A DNA stretch of 64,000 bases from NCBI GenBank assembly GCA_014898425.1, contig RCSZ01000006.1, positions 992,001-1,056,000 on the forward strand, read 5' to 3'. The notes under the pieces were generated by a model, which did no database searches, was not told where the DNA came from, and saw only the letters and a list, made by a program, of their open reading frames with translations. The stretch is from Botryotinia globosa. Its lineage: Eukaryota > Ascomycota > Leotiomycetes > Helotiales > Sclerotiniaceae. The position numbers were made by a program, and so were the translations under genes. This document shows, piece by piece, positions 33,177 through 45,319 of this stretch (the stretch's first letter is position 1; the number at the start of each line of letters is the position of its first letter).

Positions 33177-33956
33177 TAAGTGTGGTACTGTTGCTGCTTT
33201 GGAATTGCAATGAAATGTGAAGTTTTGAAGGAGATTTCGAGTACCTGACGGTTGGAAGGTCTTTGCTGCAAAATTGGGGTGTGACGGCTTATAGATGCCA
33301 CTTGACAGATTAGCTTGGATCCCTCAGATTAATTGCCAAGGTGTCTTGCCGCTAAATTGTCCGATCCCGGGATAATCCGAGCAAGTACGACGATCAGACT
33401 GGGCGGTAGATCTTAAGCGAGTACGGTGATGAGACTAACGGTAGATCTTAAGCGAGTACGATGAATGACCTGGATACCGGCAGTACCCTCTTAGCGTGCT
33501 TTAACTTTATGACATATCCATATCATCTGTTCTTATCCTTGAGTTTTTCACTAAAATACGACTAATCCAAAAATCAGCCATGATGTAATAAGACTTTATT
33601 TCAATTGATTACTATTGCTTATAGTATAAACCCATTAACTTATGCACATACTATATAGATGTAACGAGGACTATTCAAGTGGACCTACTCCCTTTGGAAA
33701 TAGGAGGTTTTCAGTGGGGTGGTGTATTGTGGCCAAGAGGGGGGCTAGCAGGCCTATTTTACCTCTAGTGAGTGGCTGAGTCTTCATTCATCATATGCCC
33801 TTTCCAGATTAGAATGTAAATTAAATGCAAGGTAAGTTTGTTGCTCATCGGTCAAACCTATATAATCCAGAATCTTCCTTTCAACCTTCTCTAATCTTTA
33901 GAAGTCTATTCTTCAATTATTTTCACGGAACACATCTCTAAGGTTGCATTTAAACC
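33177..33956. other. Divergent promoter of the glycosyltransferase and GH78 genes
   Basis: 780 bp between two start codons. It holds a partial tandem repeat at 33381-33470 (separate entry), giving the two genes a possible shared control region. Confidence 0.55.
33381..33470. repeat. 35-36 bp imperfect tandem repeat in the divergent promoter
   Basis: Two full units (33381-33416 and 33417-33451) and a partial third (33452-33470). Each full unit holds CGGTAGATCTTAA and each start resembles GCGAGTACG(A/G)TGAT. Repeated motifs in a divergent promoter could be binding sites for a regulator. Confidence 0.8.
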
Positions 33957-36577
33957 ATGTTCGCAGCCACAGGTCTTGTGCCGACGATCATCCTTCTAGG
34001 AAGCGGATGGCTTGTTGCTGCCATTGGTTCTTCATCGACCTGTCAAGCCCAAGTTGCAGCAGCTACACTCACTCCACGACAGCTTGGTGCAAGGAACAAC
34101 ACACCCACAAGAAGAGCAGGAAGTTTTTGTGAAAACAAAATTACAATTCAATCTGATGGCATAACCCCTGGCATTGTAATTATCGACCATGGCACAAACG
34201 TTGGAGGCCTTCCAACCTTTCAAGTCGTTTCACATTCTGGTAATACATCTATCTTTGAGATGACCTACAGCGAGAGTCGAAAATTGCTGGATGACTACAT
34301 GGTACGTTGATCTTGATGCCTAATTTTGCAGATTTTTTACTACTTTTCATCTTGTTGATTAATGTGCTCATTTAACTCCTTTAGGGCGATGGACCTCTGC
34401 CTTCGGCAGCATCACTCGACACATATAGAGTAAATCGGTACAATATCACAAAAGATACTTCATTTACCAACCGTTTAATTCAAGGAGGTCAACGCTATCA
34501 GAAGCTTAATCTTTCCACAGCTGGCGAACTTGTTCTTGAAAATGTTGGCATTATCTCAATGACATCTACCACCCCAATAGACCAGTTGCCTGGATCTTTC
34601 AAGTGTTCAGACGATAGATTGAATCAAATATGGCAGACAGGGGCGCGAACTTTACAGTTAACAGGGATTCCAGCAGAAACTATCCCTGACTATTATCTGG
34701 TCTCAGATCAGGGGCTTTTTGCTGAAAATCAATCACCACAGCCCTATTACAGTGATACTTCATCGTTACTGATGGAGTATCAGCTCGATTTCTCAGTTAT
34801 GCCAACAAAGGGAGGATTTGGCTACACAGTACTCAGCGATACGCTGGGCACGGGCATCTATATATTCGTAAATTTGGCAAATTCTTCAATTTCGGCGCAC
34901 CTTGGAAGCACTGAAAGAGACTCACCTGCCTTAGCTTCAGCTACTCTGTACCCAAATTTTGCCTTTGATGAGTGGCACAAAGTCTCGACATTCGTCAATA
35001 TGACGCAGATCGAAGTTAGCATTAATGATTACTCATTAATGAATTTTACACAGACTTCAGCATTTGCTGGGTCTTTCGGATTAGGGGCATCGTTTGGGCA
35101 ATCAGCATATTTCCAAAATGCGACATTGCAGAGTCTTCAGGGACAACTTATATACAATGCTAGTCTCACACAATCGTCTGTACTAAAAGACTTCCTTTCG
35201 GGAACAAACCCGGAATCTGTTAGTGTTGATGGCGCACGGCGGGATCGTATTTCGTACGCTGGTAAGAAATCAATTTCCATATGTTTAGATTGGTGCTAAT
35301 CAGACACAGGAGATGTGGATATTACTGCTGGACCAATGTTTGCGTCAACTAATGAAATTGACTTCATCAACGGAACTTTGAATCTACTAGGTGCCTCTGA
35401 ACTACTTCCTGGCTTCTTTGTTCCGATGGTGAAAATACAGCAATCTTCTCGCACTTCCATAATTCCTTTCAACCAGACAGGTCTTATCGGCTACTCATTC
35501 AATCTGCTCACTGCCATGGCGGAGTTCCATCTTATGACTGGCGATGTGGATTTCGCGAAGCGCTGGGCGCCAAGAATAGTCAGAATGCTGGATTGGTCAG
35601 ATACGCAACTTGATTCATCAGGCTTATTCAGTGTATCTACAATGCTCGGCGGAGATTGGAACTATTACGATCCCGCACAATCTGGTGCGGTAGCGAAATT
35701 CAATGCTTTATATGCATTTGCTCTGCAGGAAGTTTTACCCTTGCTCAATGCCGCAAATATTACTACAAAAACTTATGCAGATCGACTTGCGGCATTAAAA
35801 TCTGCAATCAATGCAAAATTATGGAATTCCACGTTGAACGCGTATCAACTTTCAGATTCCGTTCAAGACACGCTTGCGCAGGATGCAAACGCCTTTGCAA
35901 TCTTAGCAAATGTGCCTCAGGGCAACATCACTTCTTCCACCATCCTATCAACCATGTCAAAGGAACTGTTCTTACCTGCAGGTGCCTTAGCATTTTCCAA
36001 TGGCAGTCTCGCACATGGCTTCCAGCAAAATATTAGTCCCTATTCGTCAGGATATCATCTGCGCGCCGCATTCGCTGCCAACGATGAGGAGAGCGTCAAA
36101 CATCTCCTGTTCACAATTTGGGGATCTATGGCCAGCACATCCAATGCTAACTACACCGGCTGCTTCTGGGAGACTCTAACTACCACTGGGGAGCCCGGTC
36201 TGGGAGCGATTACATCTCTGTGCCATGCTTGGTCTTCCGCTCCAACGAGTGAACTGAGCAGAAATGTCCTTGGAATTCAGACCGTTACACCTGGATTTGC
36301 GCAGTGGAAAGTTTTGCCACAAACTCTCGGGCTCAGTTGGGCCAATGGTACACACCCCACACCACATGGAGACTTAGCAGTATCTTGGGCAGTGGGTGCA
36401 GAGGGGAAATTCAGTATGAATGTCACTAGTCCCAACGGAACAAACGGAACCGTGAATATTCCTGTGCTTTCGAGCTGTCAAAACGCGAACGCAACATGGG
36501 TGCTGAATGGGAAGGTGGTGCACGGCTCGAGCTTTTCTGTCAACGGCGGCGAGGTATTCAAGTTGACTCAAACTTAG
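33957..36577 (+). CDS. Secreted GH78 alpha-L-rhamnosidase-like enzyme
   Basis: Three exons: 33957-34301, 34385-35261 and 35310-36577. The joins keep phase, giving 829 aa. A hydrophobic N-terminus (LVPTIILLGSGWLVAAIG) suggests secretion. Landmarks include SVDGARRDRISYAGDVDI, matching the D-G-x-R-R-D-R signature of GH78, then the six-hairpin core (GLIGYSFNLLTAMAEFHL, GDWNYYDPAQSGAVAKFNAL, LCHAWSSAPTSELSRNVLGI). The C-terminal PGFAQWKVLPQTLGLSWANG is the usual beta-sandwich end. Many NxS/T sites fit an extracellular glycoprotein. GH78 enzymes remove terminal alpha-L-rhamnose from pectin side chains or plant glycosides such as flavonoids. The region between exon 2 landmarks (GTGIYIFVNLANSS) looks like a laminin-G-like insert, as seen in fungal relatives. 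Confidence 0.88.
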
Positions 36578-37639
36578 TAACTTAGAATCTCTTCTGATCT
36601 TTTCATCTTTGTATTCTAAGCATGTTTCAACCTTAGTTTTTGTATCTAATAAATACCAATCAAATCATCTCATGTTATTGTAATATTGAGAAGAATGTTG
36701 AAAAATATATCCAGTAGTATGGCACCCATATCTATCTGGCAACAACAGTGCACGAAGGGGGGGGACTTTCAATTAAGCTACTAGGTATCCTATCGTAATA
36801 AAACTATCTGAGTATGCCCAACGAAGAGAGACCCCCTGATATTCATCCGTCTACCCATCCTGTCATCATGAAACTGTAATTGATGTCCTCAGTCGGCATA
36901 TACACTATTCAAAGTATGAAACTTATGAAGGGCATTGCGTGGTATGGTTTCCATCGTTATCGAAATTCATCAGCAAATATTAATACTGCATCCGAATATC
37001 CCATTCTTAGAACAAGAAATAAGAAAGGAGAAGTTCATAATTGAAGAACAAATGAAAGTTATGGAAAATGGAACAAAATTAGAAAGAAAACGTATTAAAA
37101 TAAGAGGCCGGCATGTAAAATTCTGGGTATTGTAGTCGAATGGACGAGCGAGAGCAATGGCGATGTGAATTGGGTCCATGATGCGTCATCTTGTAGATCT
37201 TCTGATACTCCAATAGTGCAGGATCATAGATTGAGATTAGAGGCGCCAATGCCTGCCCAAATACTTGCTGGAAAGACTCAAAAGTGGAAATCTCTAGAAG
37301 TAGAAGTAGCGAACAGTCCGTATTTGCGCATCGAAGAATGATCATAAAGCGGGTTTGTTGTAGCTAGATCATAAAGCAAAATCATCGCAAGCATTCCTAA
37401 AGAGCGATAGATGCATGGAAGTCGTTCTGCTAAAGTAAAAGTAAAAAGCAATTTTTGAAGACGCAAATATTGTGGTTATTTGTATGTCGTAATAAAGAAG
37501 CAGCTGTTGATCGAGATATTGATTCACAAGACTGGGCACATATATCTTCAAAAGCGAGAGGTACAGCTCGTAATAGCGAAATCGGATGGTAGTGACAGAG
37601 CATGATGAGCAACCAAGATATGAATGAGCCAGAACCCCA
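36578..37639. other. Convergent intergenic region after GH78
   Basis: About 1.06 kb between two 3' ends, with a G tract at 36762-36769. Frames on both strands are short and AT-biased. No gene was recognised. Confidence 0.5.
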
Positions 37640-39899
37640 CTAAAAGTTGACTCGAGGGGTTCTAGGAGCACTGACAGGAATGAGACTTTCAATGAACTCG
37701 TTATTCATACCAGAGGCTGCCATGATTCGCTCGCGTAAGAAATAATATTCGCCAATCTTGATCTCAATCTCGGCTTTGGTAGCACCCCAGACCATGACTT
37801 GATTTTGAAGATGAAGAGTAAGGTTATGAGTGTCTTGATAGATATCATTGATCAAACGCATATAGGTACGGTCTTCGCGACTGAGTCCGATATATGGATC
37901 AACGGTCGTCTTGGGAGCAGAATCATCGTTGCTGATCATGGTGCGTTCAATGCGTCTGAATGGTGTCTCCAAACAAATGGAATCGACCAATCTGCGGGTT
38001 TCTTCATTGGCAAATGAAGGATTGTTGTCCAGGAATCGCTTGATGAAGTGGTGCTCCCTCATACAACCTGCCAGACCGCTGAAAGCAATCATCTTCTCTG
38101 ATTTAAGCTCGTCTCTGTTTCTTGCCATCACTTGACTGTGTTGGAAATGTGCTTTTCCCCTTAATGTCATATCAGCCAAGCCTCGTTCGCGTTGCTCATC
38201 AGTCAAACCAGGAATATCCCAGGTGATAGCTTTGGCAGCTGATTTCTGTCCACTTGTCAGTTCCTAGAAGGCGCAGAAAGATGAAGACGAATCAAACTCA
38301 CTGTATTGAAAACAGGAAGTGTTGTTGTATCAGACCATCCACCGTCATCTTTGAAAGCATTGGGGCTGCCATATGCCTCAGCAAGAATTTTCATGTCAGT
38401 TTGGGGGTCCATGCGATTGAAGTGTTCGGGTCTTTGAAGGATGTCAACACCTGCGAAGCATCGTGTTAGTCAGATGTTGCCAATGATCACAGGAATTTGC
38501 GGATACTAACCAGCTGCCGAGATGAGAAGGCTGGCCGTATCAGAATTATCACCACCAAAACCGGAGTAATAACTGCCAGTATCTCTGTCAATTTGCGGTG
38601 GCAACATATCATTTCCATGTTGTGTTTTAGGTTTACGTGGCACGCGTGGTCTATCTGTAAATTTTTCCTGATTCGGACAATATCAGTTACTGACTTTTTT
38701 ATTGTTAAGAGATTCTTACTTGTGGAGCGACAATTGCTCTAGCCCACGTATCACCTTTTCCCTCACTGGCTGTGCCACGAACCATCTTTGCAAACTCTTC
38801 CGGGGACATACGATTATCTCGAGGATCTCCTTCCTCGTCGGAGACGTATTCGTTGAAGAAATCATAAAATTTCTCAGCCTCAGCTGGACTCATGATTCGC
38901 GCATCCTTGGCTCTAGCACCTTGGAGTTCCTCTGGTGATAGAACCGGATATCCCTTAAATGCATGAGACAAGTCCTTCTCGCTATCGGGATCTACCCACA
39001 CTCCATTGACTTTGATGTAACCAAAATTTCCCCAGACCTCTTGACCCTTGTAGTGGTTGGTGGTTTCGCCTTCGTCACCTTTCAAATCAAGAACAATCTC
39101 GCATCTTGAAGGCTCCCTAAGTGCTAGTCGATTGATGCCTTGCGCAAGGTCTTCGGGAGCTGCAGGGTCTTTGAAATCAGAGTCTGGTCGAATCTTATAA
39201 TACTTGTAGCCAGATTGTAGATTACTAGAAGATACACGTCAGGATTGTTGACAAATGATCGAGCGAACGACTTATTACTCTTCAACATCTGCAGTAGGTC
39301 TGTAATCCTCAAAATCTCCAGGGGCATCTCGTGGGGGCGGAAATACAGGTCGTGTGCCGACACCCTTTCCACGCATCATATTGTATGCGAATTCTTGACT
39401 TGGCTGCATTTTGTAGATTTTCCCCTGTGCGACCAATTCAAGAAAATCTGTGTATCAGATTAATTACGAGGAATTTTCATTCTCTGTGACTTGAAACGTA
39501 CCTTTATGCTCCTCTTCAACTTTGATTCGAATGTCAGACAATCCTGATTTTTGTCAGCAAAGAGATAATTAAAATTTTGGTCTTATCCCAGGGACTTTGA
39601 GGACAAGGTCAAAACATACCAGCAGCCAAATCTATCTTTAGCGTGCCGAGACATCTGCCATCCAAATTGTTTGCTGTTAATTGGACAAATATTAGGATTT
39701 TTTGTGAGGCATAGTCTGCATACAGAGTTCACTCACAAGCCAACAATCTTTCTTGGTTCTCATGGATTTGAGTTACTGAGTTGTCCAAAAGGCCTGCTAT
39801 TATTGTACAGTGTTAGTATTTATATAAGAGTATGTGCAAAAAGAGCTTACACTTTGAGTCACTCCCTTTGCATCTGTTATCTTTGGGTGATTGATTCAT
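37640..39899 (-). CDS. Unrecognised 580-aa protein, nine exons
   Basis: I do not recognise this protein. Nine exons: 39851-39899, 39737-39796, 39620-39673, 39502-39543, 39279-39447, 38720-39224, 38511-38667, 38302-38450 and 37640-38245. Every intron is GT-AG, 52-76 bp, and all joins keep phase, which strongly supports a real, spliced, selected gene. The start codon opens MNQSPKDNRCKGSD. There is no signal peptide or membrane segment. The middle is acidic (NEYVSDEEGDPRDNRMSPEE) with a Trp/Gly-rich patch (GQEVWGNFGYIKVNGVWVDP). The C-terminal 200 residues look globular and helical (NDIYQDTHNLTLHLQNQVMV, KIGEYYFLRERIMAASGMNN). Intron 1 ends in TAGCAG, a possible NAGNAG tandem acceptor giving a one-codon alternative. 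No function is proposed. Confidence 0.75.
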
Positions 39900-41476
39900 C
39901 TTGTCAATGATTCTGCGAATGTTAGGGTAAAAAGAATATATCTCAAGTGAGAACCAAAACCTGCTGCCAATAGGCTATTGTCAATATTTTCGCTTCGAGC
40001 AAGTGGCCCGATACCTAATTGGGAACTACACAAACACTTAACCATAATTGGTGAGCAAAAGGTGAATCTTTATCGACATGTTGAGGCAAGTGCCTTGACA
40101 TCATAATTCTAGCCTGAAAGTGATGATTTCTTTTTGAAGCTCTTCAGGCTTTAACCTACAATTGAATAAGAATTTTGAGGTGGTGAGTGCAATTCCTCAT
40201 ATGCTTTATCTTACTATGTATAACATGTGGTATTGAAAAGCAAGCGTAGGGTTTAACCTCACTTCCAACATTGCGGGTGAGGTTCTCGAGAAAAGCAACA
40301 CTCCCGGCATGAAGAAGGGCGCAAGAGCAATTCAAAATATACGACGAGAATGATTATGACAGGTCAAACTTCATCACAACTAGGTATATTATCTCTACAT
40401 ATTACCAGATTCGTTGCGGTAACCTTTATGACGTGTAGAAGCGCATAAAGCATCCAAGTGTTCAATGATCACCAACTCTGACAGTCATCACAACTTGTAT
40501 TGAAAATCCGTCTACGGCTCGTGTATTGAATACTTGCGGGTTTCGAAGGAAAACAAGGGATTCAGGCCCGGTCGTTGCCATGTGCTAATTTCAAGCTTTA
40601 TCAGCACCATACACTCTACTGGTAAGGTCAGGTACCGATAATTTTGTGAGGGTGACCTCGCGATCCCATGAGGTTGAAATAACCACTCGGTGCTCTTCGC
40701 TGCAAAAGCAATAAGTGGTGATGAAAATGAATGCCAAATCTCACGCATAGGACTACTATAATAGGAGCATGGAATACGGAAAAGGGAAGATCGCCACAAA
40801 GCATCGATTTACTACTGCTGAGGCATAAGCTTTGTGGGTTTCTCAATGACTTCCTGGCCAGGAGCAGATGTAAAAGGAACGAAAGAAGGCAGAAGACTGA
40901 GCAGCAGCTAACGGGAACATTTCAACCGAACGCATTTGCAAATTACAAGTACAAACCAAAGATGTTGGAGCAAAGTTTTGGTGAAGTAGATACCACTCCT
41001 TCATCTGCTGTAGTTCATCCCGGTTCGCCAACATTTCTGGAAAGTTCAATACCGATTTGACTTGCACGAATATCATCATACTTTTGCTTCCTTTGAAAGC
41101 TGTCTTTCATCTCCACCAACTACATCATCGTCATGTGAATTTTGAAGACATCGCTGTCAAAGCTGTCATCGAACATTACCGTTGCACAAAGGGATGTCGT
41201 CTGATTACGGTCAACATTAAAGCGCTAGTGTGACAATACAAGCTTAGTAATCTCAGCGCTTTACCCACCATAGTGTAGCGCATAGTCCTGGCACACCCTG
41301 TCGATATCACCCCACCTCTTCCTTTCCAAATCATCATCAATCCAGGAACTTTCAAGGAAAATAATATACGATTATAAGTAATACCTTTCACCTTCAGCAT
41401 TCATTCACAACTGCTACCATATTCAAATAACCCCGGTCCATATCGTTGTTCTATTAACCTACACCGCGTGCCCGCC
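39900..41476. other. Intergenic region, no supported gene
   Basis: 1.58 kb upstream of two divergent genes of unknown function. Opposed frames at 40512-40846 (minus) and 40731-41060 (plus) overlap but show no domain, signal peptide or splice pattern. Confidence 0.45.
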
Positions 41477-42203
41477 ATGGACTCCCCATTTAGCATCTCC
41501 GCCAACACTCCCTCCCGCTCCACATCTACCTCGAGGCCTAGTAGCGCAAATAAGAACACTCGCGCTTCTAATTCGAAATCCAAATCCTCCAGTTACACAC
41601 TTCTAAAACAAGATCAGCAAGCTAGGAATAAAGAACCCGATGATGACAACTATGATGATGAATCTTCAGATGAGGATCTGACAGGAGCAAGTTATGATTT
41701 GTATGTGAATCGTATATTCTTACTATTTTTGGGAGCGTTACTTGATGGTTCTGCTTGATCGGGGGAAAAGAAAGTTTGGGTATAAGAGACACGGATACTA
41801 GGTGGAACGTGAATGATAAGTTGAATAGTCCTAACATGAAACCTGCATTTCAGGTTCGGGAACGAATCGTATATTGGTGTACAAATACGAAGAGAAGCCG
41901 TAGCCGTACTCGATAACCCAGAATTATTGATGATGCACGCAGCAGCTCGCAACGATGTACGTACTCCAACCCCAGTCGGTTCTCTCTAGTTCTTAATACA
42001 TCTAGTCCATCCCCTCAACACGTCTGTACTTTCTTCAGCGCTTGTCTGGTCGACCAGAAACCCCAGCCCAAGAAAAGGAAGCTGCGGAATATCGCCTGAC
42101 TCAACTTAAGAAACTAGCCAAAAAGCGTGATCTGGCTGATGCTGAAACAAGTTCAGGCTCAACTTCGAAGGGTGAGGCTACTGCGAGTGTGATTTTCGAC
42201 TAA
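41477..42203 (+). CDS. Small uncharacterised protein, 163 aa
   Basis: Three exons: 41477-41700, 41854-41956 and 42039-42203. The introns are GT-AG and phase-consistent. The first ATG at 41477 gives MDSPFSISANTPSRSTSTSR, a Ser/Thr-rich disordered start, followed by an acidic stretch (DDDNYDDESSDEDLTG). Exon 2 holds the most conserved-looking part (NESYIGVQIRREAVAVLDNP, LLMMHAAARND). Exon 3 is charged and probably helical (EKEAAEYRLTQLKKLAKKRD). The phase-preserving introns and a compact core suggest a real fungal gene; I do not recognise the family. Confidence 0.72.
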
Positions 42204-44140
42204 AGATATTTGCACCGTATCAATCGAAGCTATTATTAGTATACAAAACTGACCTTATTCGATTCAGGACAAAAGAATTGAATTGTATGCATGGGAATCT
42301 CAAGTGGTACTTCGGCTGTAATATAGGAAATCTCGATATCAATGCGAGCCCGTATCTTGTCTTCCAAGATGGGCTTCTCGCACGTAATATGAGACATGAT
42401 GGTGGCTGGGGAATCCAGCTGGGAAAACAGTTGGACAGATCACGAGATCGCGGAGCTGCTGTTATGAACGGTCTTATATTTCTCAGCGTTTGGCCGCAAA
42501 TTCAAAGGCAACATTGGCTCACAGGAGTGAGACCAAAATAGGTCTAATGGAAAGATTTACTTGATGAACGACCAATTGTACAATATCGATCAGGGAATAC
42601 CTCATAGACACCACTAATATAGACGCCAGAGGTTCCACATGAAATATTACATTCGATATGATGAATAACGCCATAAACAACGCTTTCGCCTCTTGACAAG
42701 TGTCAAAAGCCTTCAAACATTGGGATCTGGCCAAGGGTCTTTCATCAGAATTCCTATCTCCTAGAGAACTTCCACATGTCAATCAAGGAGGCGACAGTAT
42801 TCCCTCCCCAATATGCTAAAAACAAACTTCTCCATCCGTATAATCATTATTTCTTATCGCTCCTCTCACACTGAGCCCTTTCTTCCACTGTTATTCCTAC
42901 CCGTCTTCACCCAGCCATCCTACCGTTCTTCTCTACCTCAGATAAACGAACCATCCACTACAATTCGAAACGCCAAACCACATCCATCTCACCCGCACCC
43001 AAATATCTCCAGCAAAGGCTCTACAAAGCACCGATACCCCTACCCAATACTCTTTCCGAAAAGAGCTCAACTCCTAACAAATTCCAATTCCCCTCCGCTA
43101 ATCTTTACTCCCACATCACAACTCCCAAGATCTTGAACAGCCATAGTGTCTCCCGACGTGTCAAATATCAACCAAACCAGCCACTAATGCGCCTAATTTA
43201 GTAGCTTCTAATTCCGCGATCCCCATCACCCGTTCATTCATTTGAACCGTGTCTGTGGCACGCTACCGGTATTTCATTTTATTCACTGACGAGATACTCA
43301 AAGCATTTATCATGCTGAGTTCCCTGCTTCCCTGCCGCCACGTTCATCGGCGAGATTTCTGGCTCCCCTTTCACTTTGGATTCTGTTGGTTTTTCTGCCT
43401 TTAAGAAGGCTGAGTAGGGAATGCCTAGTTGAAGTTCTGTAGTGATCAAAAATGCTCGTCTCTACATTGAAAATCGTCCTTATTGAGAATACGGAGGAAA
43501 GTCCCTTAATATGGATGGTTCTGATATAACGTGTGCAGATCAAGCAGTGGGGGTTAAGCAATTCACCATCCCTAACACAGTGCAACTTCAATCTCTTCCC
43601 CCTCTCTTCAAATATACATCTCTCCAATAAATTTACACGTATAAATGTCCACATCTTCAATAGACCGAAAGCAGAACAGGAGGAAAAGTTTGGACGTCAT
43701 TCATTAAGTATGCACGTGTGCATTAAATCTAGAATCTAGTCTATGAGAAGCCATGAGTCTATTTTATCCAACCCGATCTATAAAGCAGTCTATGTGCGCG
43801 CAAATCGCTATCCACCAACGCCGAAAAGGTTGTCCGTGAGTGTCTATTTCTAGGTGGTTATATGTACTGAGGAAGGTATGTAGGTTCGGTGGATATGTAT
43901 AAAGGAGCTGAGAAAAGAAGAGAACTTTGTCTATCTAGGGACTTCGTGATGTCAGATTGTGAGGATTAGGTTGATTCTTCAGCCACTTTTTCAAGGGCGG
44001 TTCAGTGAGATACCTAGGCCCATACTCAAGACCTTGAGAAGAGTCCCTCAATTACCGCTGCTACACAAGTCAACGTCCAACATTGGACTAGGCAAATTTG
44101 TGGTTGTTCTTCCAGGAAGAACCTCCTGGGAAAGGTTCAT
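42204..44140. other. Intergenic region with an ATG-less open frame
   Basis: About 1.9 kb between two 3' ends. On the plus strand one frame is open for roughly 100 codons at about 42873-43200 without an early ATG and with fairly coding-like composition; it is more likely chance than a gene. The rest shows nothing. Confidence 0.4.
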
Positions 44141-45319
44141 TTAGACAATCGCGGCTTCAGGCTCTGCGATTCCTTTTAGAGATCGATATATTTTCTTATG
44201 TTGTTCGAGGAAGAGAAAGGTTGCGATGGTTTGTGGTCCTACAATTTCTTGATTAGCGCCCACACCTCTTTCCTGTTCCTGATGTCTTTTTCCATGTTTG
44301 AGACAAAGTTTTGGCAGAGAGTAGCAACTAGAACTCACCCAAACGAATAAAACTCGGCACCCAACCTCTGAACATCCATCCAACACCTTCTACCTTGTAT
44401 ACGTCCGTCAAGAGTCTTGCTAACCCCTTACTTTCATGACTACTCATAATTCTTGTCTTGATAACATCTACTGGGCTGCAGACGGTGGTAGCCACGAAGC
44501 CTGCCGTTAACGAAGCAGTAAAATGTGTCGAGAGCCCATCTTCCATTGGTGTATGCCGAATGAGTAGCTGTTTGAAGCTGTCGTAAGAGGCCAATTGCGA
44601 AGCAGTCATTAAGACAGCTCGCATACTGTTCGGCCACACTCCCCGGTACAAACTTTTCCACCCTTCTTCTTTCGTCATGCGTATTAATCCATCCACAGCA
44701 TTTTTATAGTTTCTTCTCTGCTCGACTGGTAATGCAGCATCGTGCTGCATGCGCACATTCAAAACATCGGCTGGGTTTCCTACAATTCCACCAATGAAAC
44801 CTGAAGTGGAGGCCATGGCGATAAGAATGGGGAAGGAAGGAGGTTTGTTTCCTGATGTGAGATTCGTCTTGAGCTTTTCGTAGATGCCAAATCGAGTGGT
44901 ACTATATGTTATTTGGCGCAAAAGGGAAGCGCTAAGTCCCGAATAAAGTCCAACAACACCATTGTGTTTTAACACATGCACGAATGTGCCAACCATAGTA
45001 TTGGGCGCATTGCCGGATCGAGTCTGTAATCGAACCTAATAATGGCAGTATGTTTAGTATTGGCAACAGGAGAAGAATTGGCTTTTGCGCATTCATGCGA
45101 TAGGAGTTATACCTTGACTGTATCATAATTAGAACATATTCGCACATATAGTACGACTTTCCAAACCGAGAAAAGAGTTTACATACCAAGATCCAATGGA
45201 TGAGTAACACAAGCCGCAAAACAACTTGCACTACCTCCAAACCAAAACGGGTACTTTACAGCATTCACTCTAACCTCCGCTTTCACTACCTCTCCCACAC
45301 TTTGCTTTCCGCTCGACAT
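44141..45319 (-). CDS. DIC1: Mitochondrial dicarboxylate carrier (DIC family)
   Basis: Four exons: 45187-45319, a 5-nt microexon at 45113-45117, 44339-45035 and 44141-44238. All joins keep phase, giving 310 aa, normal for SLC25 carriers. Three carrier repeats are visible. The first signature PxDxxK is rebuilt as HPLDLVKVRLQTR only when the microexon TCAAG is included; the others read NPADVLNVRMQ and SPVDVIKTRIMS. PFWFGGSASCFAACVTHPLD opens the first helix. The family exchanges malate or succinate for phosphate across the inner membrane. An in-frame upstream ATG at 45424 would add 35 residues, but carriers usually lack a presequence, so I prefer 45319. Divergent from the mitochondrial Phe-tRNA synthetase gene. 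Confidence 0.92.

Noticed and set aside
40512..41060. Overlapping opposed frames of 95 and 109 codons
   Set aside because: No domain, signal peptide, splice sites in phase or coding-like composition; each is likely chance.
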